DNA of 64,000 nt from JAJDNS01 sp963578825 (GCA_963578825.1 CAUZDW010000012.1:40601-104600), one strand, 5' to 3'. Counted from the first letter of the stretch, positions 9,400 through 18,344 are shown. Program-made: numbers and translations. The notes: generated by a model from the sequence alone, not told the origin.

Positions 9400-10284
9400 A
9401 TGGGCACCTTCGGAGACCAGCTCAAGCAGGCGCGCGAAGCGCAGGGCGTCTCGCTCGAGGCCGTCGCGGCAGAGACACGGATCGCCGTTCGTCACCTGGC
9501 GGCCCTCGAGCAGAGTGATCTCGAGAGTCTCCCCAGGGGTCCCTTTGGCAAGGGTTTCATCCGGGCCTATGCGGGCTTCCTCCGGATCGCTCCCGAGCCG
9601 ATCCTCGAGTCCTGCCGCGACATGGAGCGTCAGCAGGGCCTCGGCCCCTCCGAGAGCCAGCGTCGCACCTACGAAGAGCTCTCCCGGTTCCTGGGTCCGA
9701 GATCGGAAGAGCGATCGCGCTTGTTCCTCTCCACTTGGCGTGCGGGAGCAGCTGTCGTCCTGGTGGGAATCCTCGGCGCCGTGGGATGGTTCGTCGTGGG
9801 CCGGGACGCGCCGGAGCCTGTCTCGACCTCGCCCCGGGCGACGGAGCACGGCGCCTCGGCCACGAAAGCGCCCCCGGAGGCAGCTCCGCGTGAGACACCC
9901 GCCGCGGAAGAGCCTTCCGAAGCCTTCCCGTCAACGGCCGATCCTCCAACCGACGGCTTTCACGTCTCGCCCTCCGGTGTGGGGACAGGGGTGGAGGACC
10001 GACGGCTGGTCGGCCGCGCCGACCGCTTCGTCGAAGGCACCGCGGTGTTCTTCTGGACTCGCGTCCTCGGCGGTGAGCCCGGTCAGGTGCTCCGTCACTT
10101 CTGGATTCACGAGGACCGTGAGGTCGAGTGGGCCGAGCTGGCGATCGGCGGTTCCCGCTGGCGCACCCAGTCCCGCCTCGTGCTGCCCGAGGGCTCCACC
10201 GGTCGCTGGGCGGCGGAAGCGCGGACGACCGACGGTCAGGTTCTGGCCAGGGAGGAGTTCCTCTGCGTCTCCGAAGACCAGTGA
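9400..10284 (+). CDS. RodZ-like helix-turn-helix membrane protein with C-terminal DUF2914
   Basis: 294 aa. Residues about 1-70 form the RodZ-type HTH domain (FGDQLKQAREAQGVSLEAVA and PRGPFGKGFIRAYAGFL). Residues about 116-136 form one transmembrane helix (AAVVLVGILGAVGWFVVG). A Pro/Ala/Thr-rich linker follows, and the last 100 residues look like a DUF2914 domain (GTAVFFWTRVLGG, LRHFWIHEDREV, STGRWAAEARTTDG). RodZ links MreB to the cell wall; here DUF2914 replaces the usual DUF4115, so the periplasmic partner may differ. A CATAAT box ends only 8 nt before the ATG. Confidence 0.8.
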   Translation: MGTFGDQLKQAREAQGVSLEAVAAETRIAVRHLAALEQSDLESLPRGPFGKGFIRAYAGFLRIAPEPILESCRDMERQQGLGPSESQRRTYEELSRFLGPRSEERSRLFLSTWRAGAAVVLVGILGAVGWFVVGRDAPEPVSTSPRATEHGASATKAPPEAAPRETPAAEEPSEAFPSTADPPTDGFHVSPSGVGTGVEDRRLVGRADRFVEGTAVFFWTRVLGGEPGQVLRHFWIHEDREVEWAELAIGGSRWRTQSRLVLPEGSTGRWAAEARTTDGQVLAREEFLCVSEDQ

Positions 10285-10302
10285 AGGGCGAGCGGCAGCC
10301 GG

Positions 10303-11257
10303 TCAGGGACAGGATCCAGGCGATGAGCACCATCGCGAGAAAAGCCGCACCGATCGCGCCGAGGATCTTCCACAGCGAATAGGGCGCCCGGCCCAGGACG
10401 CACGCCGCGTCCTGGGCCGAGATCACCGTCCGGAAGAGGCGCCCGCGGTAGCGGTAGGCCACGACGTAGGCCGGAAAGCCGGAACGGAGCGTCACGAGCC
10501 GCCGCAGCAGGATCGCCGCCTTAAGCTTTCGGAAGCGGGAGCCGGGGATCTGCCCCTCCTCGACACGCTTCTCGGCCAGGCGTCGCATCGCGTCCGACAC
10601 TTGCTCTCGCGCGAAGGAGCGCCGCACGTCGAACTGCTCGACGATCGTCTCGCCTTCGGCGTTCTCGGGCTCTTTCCGGGCCGTGTCGAGGCGATAGCTG
10701 CTGGTCAGCCGTGTGGCTTCGGCTTGCGACAGGCCGCGTGTGGCCGGCACCAGGATGTCGCGAAACGGCATCTCGAGCTGGCCCGCGCGCGGGGCCCAGG
10801 GCGCCCGGCGCGTCCCGGCGTTCGAGTCGGCGGCCCAGCTGACCAGGGCGGCCGCCTCGAACACCCATCCCACCCACCACAGCGCCTTCAGCGACTCGAG
10901 GCGCGCCGCCTTCGTGAGGTCCGACGGACGGAAGAGGCCGAGGCCACGCAGCCACGTCCGGTAGGCGCCCACGGCCCGGTCGTGGTCGATGCTGCAAGGA
11001 AGGAAGCGCTCGGTCTGCTCCATGGGATCGGACATCGTGTCGAGGTGCATGACCGAGCCGCAGAAGGCGCACTTGGGTGCACGGGCCTTCACGCTGTACG
11101 ACACCGCGGCGCCGCAGCCGTTGCAGCGCAACACCTCGACCTTCGCCTCGCTTCGATCCGCCCGGGCCGTGTCCGGAGTGGCCTGGCTGCAGATCGGGCA
11201 GCGCAGGTCGTCCTGCTCGACAGGGCTGTCACAGCGTCCACACGTCGCCTGGACCAT
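10303..11257 (-). CDS. Zinc-ribbon membrane protein, unknown function
   Basis: About 320 aa. Two pairs of zinc ribbons lie at the N-terminus: CGRCDSPVEQDDLRCPIC (residues about 5-22) and CNGCGAAV..CAFCGS. A soluble middle domain follows (FRDILVPATRGLSQAEA, RSGFPAYVVAYRYRGR), then one C-terminal transmembrane helix (IGAAFLAMVLIAWILSL). ATG 11257. The same frame runs on antisense through the convergent RodZ-like gene to 9557. That extension is implausible; a TGA one frame over at 10303-10305, just after the helix, is taken as the likely end, so the 3' end is uncertain. It sits just after its sister gene 11257-12150. Confidence 0.6.
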
Positions 11258-12150
11258 CAGAGCAATTCCAAGACGAGCCGCCCGAGGGCAATGAGCGTGA
11301 CGATTGTGGCTGCGATGAAGGCGATCTTGGCCCAGGAGATCGGGACCTTGCCGAACACCTTGCCGGTCTGCCCGTTGACCAGGATGCGGAGCGGAGGCTT
11401 CTTCTCGTCGTAGCGGATCGCGAAGACCCAGATCGGCACGAGGGTGAGATCCACGGCTTCGTCTCGCAGCTTCGTCTCGTGATGAAGACGGCTCGTCCCG
11501 TCCCCGGGCATGAAACGCCGCAGGAGCTGGCCGATGCGGGCCGTGCTCTCCAGCCGTGCGAGGGCCTGGCACTCCTTCTGGCTGCGGGACGGCTCTTCCG
11601 AGATCCAGCCCGAGACGAGAGCCGGCGCGTACCGGTGCAGCGCTCGAAGGTCGAAGGGCTCGATGCCCTCGATCTCGTCGTTGGGAATCCCCCGGGAGGC
11701 CGTGACCAGTATGTCGGCGACGTAGGTGGCGTGATGGCCGTTCAGATCGCGGTACTCGGTCTTGTTCTCCTTGCCCTTCTTGTAGCTCTCGGCGATGGAG
11801 GCGCTGTAGCTCGTGTGAGCCGTTGCCGAGTAAAGATAAGTTGGCAGGTAGACCCCACGCACGTGCTCGGCGGTCTTCCCCTTGAGTCCGAACGGCGCCA
11901 TCTTCCGCCTGCGGATCCACCGGAGCATCCGGCGGGCCGCATCGTCTCGAGTGATGGCGAAGCCCAGGGCGAACACGGGATCGGGGCGATCCGGCGATGC
12001 CGGGCGGTCCACCACCGACGGCGAGTCGCAGTAGGGGCAGTGCGCCGTCCGTTCGAGCGCCTCGAAGAAGATCTGCGCACCGCAGGAGCGGCAGGAGACC
12101 TCGATCCGCTGGTCGGTCGCTGGCTCCGCCCCCTGCTGCTGCTCAGCCAA
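11257..12150 (-). CDS. Zinc-ribbon membrane protein, paralogue-like neighbour
   Basis: 297 aa. One N-terminal zinc ribbon (CRSCGAQIFFEALERTAHCPYC) is followed by a long soluble region with RRMLRWIRRRKMAPFGLKG, GVYLPTYLYSATAHTSYSA and VPIWVFAIRYDEKKPP, and a single C-terminal transmembrane helix (IAFIAATIVTLIALGRLVLEL). The architecture of zinc ribbon, soluble domain and tail anchor matches 10303-11257. The start is taken as TTG 12150, which overlaps the probable stop of the macro-domain gene (12143-12145). A role in assembly or quality control at the membrane would be speculation. Confidence 0.75.
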   Translation of the reverse strand: MAEQQQGAEPATDQRIEVSCRSCGAQIFFEALERTAHCPYCDSPSVVDRPASPDRPDPVFALGFAITRDDAARRMLRWIRRRKMAPFGLKGKTAEHVRGVYLPTYLYSATAHTSYSASIAESYKKGKENKTEYRDLNGHHATYVADILVTASRGIPNDEIEGIEPFDLRALHRYAPALVSGWISEEPSRSQKECQALARLESTARIGQLLRRFMPGDGTSRLHHETKLRDEAVDLTLVPIWVFAIRYDEKKPPLRILVNGQTGKVFGKVPISWAKIAFIAATIVTLIALGRLVLELL

Positions 12151-12653
12151 TGGCCTTCTTGAAGGAGATCCACCAGAGGCCCCGGGCGGAGACAGAGGCG
12201 AAGCGAGGTGACGCTGGAGTCGGGATGATCGGCCCAGAAGCCCCGCATCGCCGCGACGTAGGCGCGGGCGCAGACCTCGAGGGGAACCGCAAAGATTCCG
12301 CTGCTCACCGCCGGGAAGGGCACCGAGGTCCACCCCTTCTCGTCGGCCCGGAGGAACGCCGAGCGGAGCGCCTTCTCGAGCTTGTCCTGCTCTGCCCCCT
12401 GGCCCTGGTGAGGTCCCACGGTGTGGATCACGCCCTTGAAAGGCAGGGTCCCCGCCGTCGTGACCACCGCCTCCCCCACCGGGATCACGCCCCGCTCGGC
12501 GACGATTCGGTCCCCTTCCTGGCTGAGAGCAGGACCCGCCGCACGCGCGATGACGGCCGCCACACCCCCGCCGTGGGCGAGCTGTCCGTTGGCCGCGTTC
12601 ACGATCGCGTCCGAAGGCTCCTGCAGCAGGTCCGCCGTCACGACCTCGAACAC
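12143..12653 (-). CDS. Macro-domain (ADP-ribose-binding) protein, C-terminus frameshifted
   Basis: Macro domain that binds or hydrolyses ADP-ribose derivatives: VFEVVTADLLQEPSDAIVNAANGQLAHGG has the Asn-containing NAAN signature, followed by GGGVAAVIARAAG, GTLPFKGVIHTVGP and PAVSSGIFAVPLEVCA. It starts at GTG 12653 behind GGAGG. In the same frame the product would run antisense-like through the next gene to 11742. One frame over near 12175 a natural ending LWWISFKKAIG with TGA at 12143-12145 appears, which also abuts the TTG of the next gene. A one-base indel in the CCCGGGG run is inferred. Confidence 0.75.
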
Positions 12654-12719
12654 CCGGCCTCCGGCGTGCTCCTCTCGTGCGATGACGTACGCATCCAGTG
12701 CGCGCTCCCCTCCCCTGGC

Positions 12720-13688
12720 TCAGGGCAGCAGCAGGACCTTCCCGGTCGTCTTCCGCCCCTCGAGTGCACGGTGAGCCTCGGCAGCCTCGGCGAGCGGAAA
12801 CGTCTGCCCGATCCGCACCTTCAGCGGGCCCGACGCCACGGCCCCGAGCACGTCGGCTGAACGGGCCTCCAGGCTCGGACGATCGGGAATGTAGTGGAAG
12901 AGGACCGGCCGGGTCAGGTAGAGCGACCCCTTCTGCGAGAGCATCAGTGGGTCGATCGGCGGCACGGGGCCGCTCGACTGCCCGTAGGACACCATCATCC
13001 CTCGCGAAGCGAGGCTGTCCAGGCTCTTCTCGAAGGTGTCCTTTCCCACAGCGTCGTAGACGACCTCGACACCCCGACCGGCGGTGTGGTTCTGGACCGC
13101 CTCGAGGAAGTCCTCCCGGGTGTAGAGGATGACCTCGTCGGCCCCGGCCTCCCGCGCCAGAGCCGCCTTCTCGTCGGTCGAGACCGTTCCGAAGACCCGC
13201 GCGCCTTTCGCCTTGACCATCTGGACGAGCAACAGCCCGACGCCTCCTGCCGCCGCGTGAACGAGACAGGTGTCGCCGGACTTCACCGCGTACGTGGTGT
13301 TGCAGAGGTAGTGGGCGGTCAGCCCCTGCAGCATCACGGCCGCCGCCGTCTGAGTGTCGATGCCCTCCGGGATCGTCACGGCCTGCTCCACGGGAACGAC
13401 GAGCGACTCGGCATACGAGCCGAGGACCCGTGTCCACGCCACGCGGTCGCCCTCCCGGAAGCCGCTCACGCCCGGCCCGACCCCGGCCACCACACCCGCA
13501 CCCTCCAGCCCCGGCGTGAGAGGGAGCGGGTTCGGATACAGACCCGTCCGGTGGTAGACGTCGATGAAGTTGAGGCCCGCCGCCTCGACTCGGACGAGAA
13601 GCTCGCCGTCTCCCGCCGAAGGATCGGGCCTCTCGCCGAGGCGCAACACCTCGGGTCCGCCGTGGCTTTCGATTCGAATGGCTTTCAT
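12720..13688 (-). CDS. qorA: NADPH:quinone oxidoreductase (zinc-independent MDR family)
   Basis: 322 aa, MDR-superfamily quinone reductase. N-terminal catalytic GroES-like domain: MKAIRIESHGGPEVL, FIDVYHRTGLYPNPLPLTPGLEGAG. Rossmann domain: HAAAGGVGLLLVQMVKAKGARVFGTVS, then AREAGADEVILY, YDAVGKDTFEKSLDSL and YGQSSGPVPPIDP. The zinc ligands of alcohol dehydrogenases are absent, as expected for QOR. It reduces quinones or enones with NADPH in the cytosol. ATG 13688 follows an AGGGAGATT-type ribosome site. It is divergently arranged with the small membrane protein at 13765. Confidence 0.9.
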   Translation of the reverse strand: MKAIRIESHGGPEVLRLGERPDPSAGDGELLVRVEAAGLNFIDVYHRTGLYPNPLPLTPGLEGAGVVAGVGPGVSGFREGDRVAWTRVLGSYAESLVVPVEQAVTIPEGIDTQTAAAVMLQGLTAHYLCNTTYAVKSGDTCLVHAAAGGVGLLLVQMVKAKGARVFGTVSTDEKAALAREAGADEVILYTREDFLEAVQNHTAGRGVEVVYDAVGKDTFEKSLDSLASRGMMVSYGQSSGPVPPIDPLMLSQKGSLYLTRPVLFHYIPDRPSLEARSADVLGAVASGPLKVRIGQTFPLAEAAEAHRALEGRKTTGKVLLLP

Positions 13689-13764
13689 GGGGAATCTCCC
13701 TGTTCTCGAGCCCGTAAAGGTTACGCCGAGTCGTGCTACGCTCGCCCGTGAGAAAGAGGACCGA

Positions 13765-14331
13765 GTGCGCCTGAGGCTCAACCGACGGGAGAGTCTGATC
13801 ATCGGCATGCTGGTGGCGGCAGCAGCCGTGCTCCTGTGGCAGCAGCTCAGTGGCCCCGGAGTGACGCCGGCCCGCCTCTCCCGGTCGAGCCCGGAGGCCC
13901 CGCTTCCCCCCATCCCACGGATCGACCTCGCCCGCCTCGACGCCCCGAGGGCCGACGTCGAGGTCGGCCGCCGCGACCTCTTCGCGTACGGCCGGCTGGA
14001 GCGGGCCACCTTCGATCCGGAGGCCCGGACGACGCCGGCCCCGACGCCGAGGCCGGCTCTGCCACCGGGTTCGGATCCCTCGGGCGGGCTGGCCGCCGCG
14101 GGCGGCCAGGCAAGCCTCCCGCCGCTGAACCTCAAGTTCATCGGCTCCGTCGGCAACGCCGAGGGAGTGAAGGTGGCCGTCCTCGTCACCGACCGCAACG
14201 AGGTCCTCACCGGCCAGTCCGGCGAGGTGGTGGCCAACCGCTACCGCATCGCCCGCAGCGGCATCGAATCCGTCGACCTCGAAGACGTGGCCACCGGCCA
14301 GTCCCGACGAATCCCCCTGAAGGGGAACTGA
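13765..14331 (+). CDS. Single-pass membrane protein, possibly pilus/secretion assembly (PilP/GspC-like)
   Basis: 188 aa from GTG 13765, with AGAGGA upstream. One N-terminal transmembrane helix (ESLIIGMLVAAAAVLLWQQL) leads into a Pro-rich periplasmic linker and then a small C-terminal beta domain (LNLKFIGSVGNAEGVKVAVL, LTGQSGEVVANRYRI, SVDLEDVATGQSRRIPLKG). That domain resembles the homology region of GspC/PilP-type assembly proteins, but no other pilus gene is nearby. The resemblance is my inference from domain pattern and not a family assignment. Confidence 0.6.
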   Translation: MRLRLNRRESLIIGMLVAAAAVLLWQQLSGPGVTPARLSRSSPEAPLPPIPRIDLARLDAPRADVEVGRRDLFAYGRLERATFDPEARTTPAPTPRPALPPGSDPSGGLAAAGGQASLPPLNLKFIGSVGNAEGVKVAVLVTDRNEVLTGQSGEVVANRYRIARSGIESVDLEDVATGQSRRIPLKGN

Positions 14332-14359
14332 CCGTCATCCGAGCGCCTCCTCCAGTGGG

Positions 14360-15460
14360 CTAGCGGCTCGGGCTGTCGTCGGCTTCGAGGTCGCCTAGCG
14401 CGTACTGCATGCCGGCCAGGATGTGCTCGAGCATGGCCGGGTTGTTGTAGTAGATCGACTCGTGGTGGCCGAGGGCCTGGTAGAACACGCGCCCCTCGCC
14501 CTCGCGGCGGATCCAGCTCAGGCCGTAGTCGTGATCCGGTCGCGGATTGTTCTCGAGTCCCTTGTCGCAGTCGCTCATCAGCGAGTAATCGATGCTCGTC
14601 AGCACGCGCACGTTCCCACGCGACCACGAAGCGTCGTTGTACGTGTAGACCTCGTCGATCGTGTTGAACGACCTGCCGCCGAACGCCGCGTTGATCGGGT
14701 TGTCGGGATCTTCGATCTTGACCGTAATGGCCGTCGGGTAGTTCCAGTGCCACTTGAAGTACCCGCCGATCAGCGTGATGTAGTCGTCCCAGAGCGAGAC
14801 GCCGCCACCGCCGCCCGGCGTCGGAAGGGCGGCCGTGCACGGCGGGAGCCGTTCGCCCCGATTGCGACGAGGGCGGGGGCCCACCCGGGCGTGATACGCG
14901 TCACCCGCGGCATGGATGCCCGCGATGCCCTTGCCGCCGCGGACGAAGTCCAGGAACGCCCGCCGACGCGCGTCGGTCACGGCCTGAACGGCTGGATCGT
15001 CGAACGGATTCGGCTCGTCGAGGAACGTGCCGGTCGTGCTCGCGAGGAAGATCGCGTCGTACTGCTCGAGATTGGCTGCGTTGACCGATCCGGCGTGGTA
15101 GCTGACGTCGGTCGTCCACGCCCCGGTCTTCTTGCCCATCTCCTGGATCGTCCTTGCCGCCAGCGGAATCGACGAGTGCTGGTAGCCCTGCGACACACCG
15201 ACCACCAGGACCTTGCGGGGCTGAGCGGGCCTGGCAGGCGCCGTTGCCGGCAGCGCGTTGAGCATCCGCGCGACGTCGTCCTCACAGGGGATAGTCGGTT
15301 TGGGACTCCGTCCGCCGCACTCGTCCGTCATGCTTCTGTCCAGTGCGGTGTCGGCTAGCGGCTCGTCCCCGCCTTCCTGCGCGAAGCTGCCCGCCGTGGC
15401 CAGCCCGATGGCGCAGATGACGGCAGCGGCACTCCCTATCGTTGATTCCTTTACGTGCAC
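14360..15460 (-). CDS. Secreted ThuA-domain protein (trehalose-utilisation-like)
   Basis: 366 aa with a Sec signal peptide (IGSAAAVICAIGLATAGSFAQ) and a ThuA domain, a class-I glutamine-amidotransferase-like fold: KVLVVGVSQGYQHSSIPLAARTI, YDAIFLASTTG, GGKGIAGIHAAGDAYH, IGGYFKWHWNYPTA, and RGNVRVLTSIDYSL / GEGRVFYQALGHHESIYYN. ThuA proteins are linked to sugar catabolism and often occur beside CxxCH dehydrogenase proteins like the one at 5271, though here they are 9 kb apart. The segment PRPRRNRGERLPPCTAALPTP (about residues 212-232) is atypical and may mark a local compensated frameshift. Confidence 0.8.
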   Translation of the reverse strand: MHVKESTIGSAAAVICAIGLATAGSFAQEGGDEPLADTALDRSMTDECGGRSPKPTIPCEDDVARMLNALPATAPARPAQPRKVLVVGVSQGYQHSSIPLAARTIQEMGKKTGAWTTDVSYHAGSVNAANLEQYDAIFLASTTGTFLDEPNPFDDPAVQAVTDARRRAFLDFVRGGKGIAGIHAAGDAYHARVGPRPRRNRGERLPPCTAALPTPGGGGGVSLWDDYITLIGGYFKWHWNYPTAITVKIEDPDNPINAAFGGRSFNTIDEVYTYNDASWSRGNVRVLTSIDYSLMSDCDKGLENNPRPDHDYGLSWIRREGEGRVFYQALGHHESIYYNNPAMLEHILAGMQYALGDLEADDSPSR

Positions 15461-15556
15461 ATCGCCTCCTGCGCGACGCCCGTCGACGCCGCTCTGCTGA
15501 TCGTCGCCTTCCGATCCCCGACGGACCGCCGGGGCATTGCAGGCGGCGAGCCCTCG

Positions 15557-16432
15557 CTACTCCAGCTCGCGCTCGAACAGCGCCAGCAACCGCTTCCACG
15601 CCCGCTGAGCTTGCGCTTCGTTGTAGACGGCCGAGTCCGGCGGGCACCAGCCATGCAGCGTGCCTGCGTAGACCTCGATCTCCGCTTCGACGCCCGCAGT
15701 GTGAAACGCTTCTCGCAGGCGTCCCTTCTCTTCCGGCCGGCGCTCATCGTCGTTTTCCGCGATTGCGATCAAGAACCCGGCTTTCATTCGTGGTGCAAGC
15801 AGGTGCGGGCTGTCCTCTTCATCGGTCGCCAGGCCTCCGCCGTGGAACGAGCCGCCCGCACCGATGCGGTCCGGGATGGCCGCTGCCAGTCGCATCGTGT
15901 ACGAACCGGTCATGCAGTAACCCGTGGTGCCGATCTTTCGATCCGTGTCGACCGACGGCTGGCTGTCCAGGAACTTCACCAGCGCCCGGCCATCGGTGAC
16001 GCAGGTCTCTGGTGACAACGACCTTGCGTGCGGCGTCAGAAGGTCACGAATGCCTGGATCCCTGAACGTCTTGCCATCGGGAACGACCTGGCCCTTCGCC
16101 GTTCGGTAGTAGGGGTTCACGACCAGCACCGAGTAACCCGACTCTGCGAGCCGCTTGCCCATTGCCCGAAACGCCGGGCGCATGCCAACGATATCGGGCC
16201 AGACGATCACAGCGGCGTGTTTGCCTTCTGCCGGGTGCACGAAGTAGCAGTCGGCCATGCCGTCTGGGGTCTCGACCGTCACGTCTTGTTCTACGACGTC
16301 GACGGCATGCGCCACCGCCGGCAGCAGCATGCCGAGCGCTGCGGTCGACCCGAGCTTGTTGAACTCACGGCGGGTCGGGCCATTTCGACGCAGATACTCT
16401 GCGACATCCTTGTTCGTCAGGTCATCACACAT
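15557..16432 (-). CDS. Tat-exported dienelactone hydrolase family protein
   Basis: 291 aa alpha/beta hydrolase. The N-terminus has a twin-arginine motif TRREFNKLG followed by a hydrophobic stretch to AVAHA, so the folded enzyme is probably exported by Tat. The dienelactone hydrolase core follows: PDIVGMRPAFRAMGKRLAESG, nucleophile Cys in GTTGYCMTGSYTMRL, Asp in AIAENDDERRPEEK, and His in TLHGWCPPDSAVYN. Substrates of the family include dienelactones and other esters. ATG 16432. It is divergent from the VapBC module. Confidence 0.85.
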   Translation of the reverse strand: MCDDLTNKDVAEYLRRNGPTRREFNKLGSTAALGMLLPAVAHAVDVVEQDVTVETPDGMADCYFVHPAEGKHAAVIVWPDIVGMRPAFRAMGKRLAESGYSVLVVNPYYRTAKGQVVPDGKTFRDPGIRDLLTPHARSLSPETCVTDGRALVKFLDSQPSVDTDRKIGTTGYCMTGSYTMRLAAAIPDRIGAGGSFHGGGLATDEEDSPHLLAPRMKAGFLIAIAENDDERRPEEKGRLREAFHTAGVEAEIEVYAGTLHGWCPPDSAVYNEAQAQRAWKRLLALFERELE

Positions 16433-16586
16433 GGCCTTCTCCCCCCCAACAGCGCAATATGCCCGTCGCTCTCTTTCAAGTGGTGTGCTCGGGAGGAGAC
16501 TACAACCGTTTCGGCCACATCGCCAAGAAGCGGCCAGCCATCCTTCTCGGGGCGCCCGAGAAGGCGCGCCCCACATCCTGCTGTAG

Positions 16587-16602
16587 TACACATGTACACA
16601 TG
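16587..16602 (+). promoter_or_regulatory. Tandem 8-bp repeat overlapping the vapB start (possible operator)
   Basis: TACACATG occurs twice back to back, the second copy ending in the vapB ATG (16600-16602), and GTACACATGTAC (16586-16597) is a near-palindrome. VapBC complexes normally repress their own promoter, so this is a candidate autoregulatory site. Confidence 0.4.
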
Positions 16603-16833
16603 AGTACGACGTTGACCATCCGCACCAACGACGAGCTTCGCCGGGCGCTGGAGGAGCGCGCCCGAGCCCAGGGGAAGACCGTCTCCGCGCTCGTTCGAGA
16701 GATTCTCGCCAGCGCTGTCGCCGAGCGCCCCCTCGAGGTTCGCGTGGGCCACTTGCGAGGGCGGCTTCGACTCGACTCGCCGGCCGAACGGACCTGGCGT
16801 GACCGTCTGCGGGAACATAACTGGCGGGAGTGA
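16600..16833 (+). CDS. vapB: VapB-type ribbon-helix-helix antitoxin
   Basis: 77 aa. The N-terminal MSTTLTIRTNDELRRALEERA and KTVSALVREILASAVAER form a CopG/Arc-like ribbon-helix-helix DNA-binding domain. The basic C-terminal half (RGRLRLDSPAERTWRDRLREHNW) is the likely toxin-neutralising segment. Its TGA overlaps the GTG of the PIN-domain toxin gene (GTGA), so the pair is translationally coupled. ATG 16600 is chosen because the upstream in-frame extension to 16459 lies in the promoter region and has no conserved features. Confidence 0.85.
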   Translation: MSTTLTIRTNDELRRALEERARAQGKTVSALVREILASAVAERPLEVRVGHLRGRLRLDSPAERTWRDRLREHNWRE

Positions 16834-17273
16834 GAACCCGTCTGATCGACACCGGTCCGCTGGTCGCGTATCTCGATTCAGGAGACCCGGCGCACGCCCA
16901 GGTCGTTCCCCACCTCGACGGGTTCACTGGCAGCCTCGCGACGACGTGCGCCGTCATCACGGAGGCCATGCACCGCGTCTCCGCAGACCCGACGGGCGCA
17001 CGACTGCTCGCGGAGTTCGTGGGGGCCAGCGGCCTGGAGATCTACGACCTGTGCCGGCCCCCGGAGCTGGATGCCGCGGTCGCGCTGATGGAGAAGTACG
17101 CCGACACGCCCATGGATTTCGCCGACGCGACGCTCGTCCTCCTGGCCGAGGCTCTCGACCTTCGCGACATCCTCACCCTGGACCGCAGGGGCTTCTCGAC
17201 GTTTCGGACGCGCCCGGGGCGCACTCTCCGCCTGGTGCTGGACCGGCCCGATCCGGGCCGACGGCGTCGCTGA
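16830..17273 (+). CDS. vapC: VapC-type PIN-domain ribonuclease toxin
   Basis: 147 aa PIN-domain endoribonuclease. The acidic metal-binding residues are present: Asp in RLIDTGPLVAYLD, Glu in CAVITEAMHRV, and Asp residues in TPMDFADATLVLLAEAL and ILTLDRRGFSTF. VapC toxins cleave tRNA or rRNA and are held inactive by VapB. GTG 16830 overlaps the antitoxin stop. The C-terminal end (RPDPGRRRR) is basic and may extend past the family core. The catalytic acidic set looks intact. Confidence 0.88.
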   Translation: MRTRLIDTGPLVAYLDSGDPAHAQVVPHLDGFTGSLATTCAVITEAMHRVSADPTGARLLAEFVGASGLEIYDLCRPPELDAAVALMEKYADTPMDFADATLVLLAEALDLRDILTLDRRGFSTFRTRPGRTLRLVLDRPDPGRRRR

Positions 17274-17504
17274 CCCGGGCTGACGCAAGCTTCACGGGCA
17301 CGGTCCGGCTTGCCGATCTCCTTCAGCTCGTAACCCACGCGCAGAGCGGGCTTGTCCAGACGCATCACCCGGCATCGAGCGCTGGTATCGGGAGATTCTT
17401 CGTCGCTCGTCCAAGGGTGAAGCTCCTCAGAATGACGGGGGGGACGGGGGTGACGGGGTCTTGGAATCAGTATGTGCTGCGGGGGATCGGAGGGACAATG
17501 GGGG

Positions 17505-18344
17505 ATGGCTGAGATCACTCCTTCTGCGGGCTCGACCGAGGCGGGTGAGGCTTTTGCGCGGTTCGTGGAGCTGATTGGGCGGCTGCGGGCGCCGGGGGGG
17601 TGCCCCTGGGACGCCGAGCAGACGCACGAGACGGTGAAGCCCATGACGATCGAGGAGGCGTACGAGGTTGCCCACGCGATCGACGAGGGGGACGACGACG
17701 AGCTGATGGGTGAGCTCGGGGACCTGCTGCTGCAGGTCGTCTTTCACGCCAACATTGCCGAGGAGAGGAAAGCGTTTCGGCTCCGGCAGATCATCGAGCG
17801 GGTGTCGGAGAAGATGGTGCGGCGGCACCCGCACGTGTTCGGTGACGACGGGGCGTCGACGTCGGGGGAGGTGCTCCGGAGCTGGGAGGCCATCAAGGCG
17901 AAGGAGCGGGAAGAGAAAGGGAAGGACGACGAGTCCATGCTCGACAGCGTCCACCGCGGACTCCCGGCGGTGATGGAGGCCTTCCAGATGACGACGAAGG
18001 TCTCGCGTGTGGGCTTCGACTGGCCCGAGGCCGACGGCGCACTCGTCAAGCTCGACGAGGAGGTGCTCGAGCTGCGGGAGGCCATCCGCGAGAAGACCGA
18101 CCAGAAGGCCATCGCGGAGGAGGTCGGGGATCTTCTCTTCGTCGCGGTGAACGTGGCTCGGCTGACTGGCGTGGATCCGGAGAGCGCGCTGAAGGCCGCC
18201 AACCGGAAGTTTCGCCGGCGGTTCCGGCACGTCGAGGAGGGGCTGGGGAAGGACGGCCGGGGGCCCGCCGACTCGACTCTGGAGGAGATGGACCGTCTCT
18301 GGGACGAGGCCAAGCGCCTCGAGCGGGAACCGGGCGGGTCGTAG
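17505..18344 (+). CDS. mazG: Nucleoside triphosphate pyrophosphohydrolase MazG
   Basis: 279 aa, the usual size of full-length MazG with two pyrophosphohydrolase domains. The first domain has RLRAPGGCPWDAEQTHETV, EEAYEVAHAI and GELGDLLLQVVFHANI (ExxE and ExxD metal sites). The second has VGFDWPEADGALVKLDEE, ELREAI and EEVGDLLFVAVNVARL. It hydrolyses NTPs to NMP and PPi, cleaning up noncanonical nucleotides and lowering (p)ppGpp in some species. ATG 17505 is chosen over 17472 because MAEITPSAG is typical and GGAGGG lies upstream. It stands alone upstream of the TetR operon. Confidence 0.92.
   Translation: MAEITPSAGSTEAGEAFARFVELIGRLRAPGGCPWDAEQTHETVKPMTIEEAYEVAHAIDEGDDDELMGELGDLLLQVVFHANIAEERKAFRLRQIIERVSEKMVRRHPHVFGDDGASTSGEVLRSWEAIKAKEREEKGKDDESMLDSVHRGLPAVMEAFQMTTKVSRVGFDWPEADGALVKLDEEVLELREAIREKTDQKAIAEEVGDLLFVAVNVARLTGVDPESALKAANRKFRRRFRHVEEGLGKDGRGPADSTLEEMDRLWDEAKRLEREPGGS

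Noticed and set aside
9557..10302. C-terminal extension of the zinc-ribbon protein antisense to the RodZ-like gene
   Set aside because: Runs in low-complexity Arg/Pro-rich shadow after the transmembrane helix.
13564..13764. Upstream extension of the small membrane protein into the quinone reductase gene
   Set aside because: Overlaps the antisense QOR coding region; GTG 13765 with AGAGGA is a better start.
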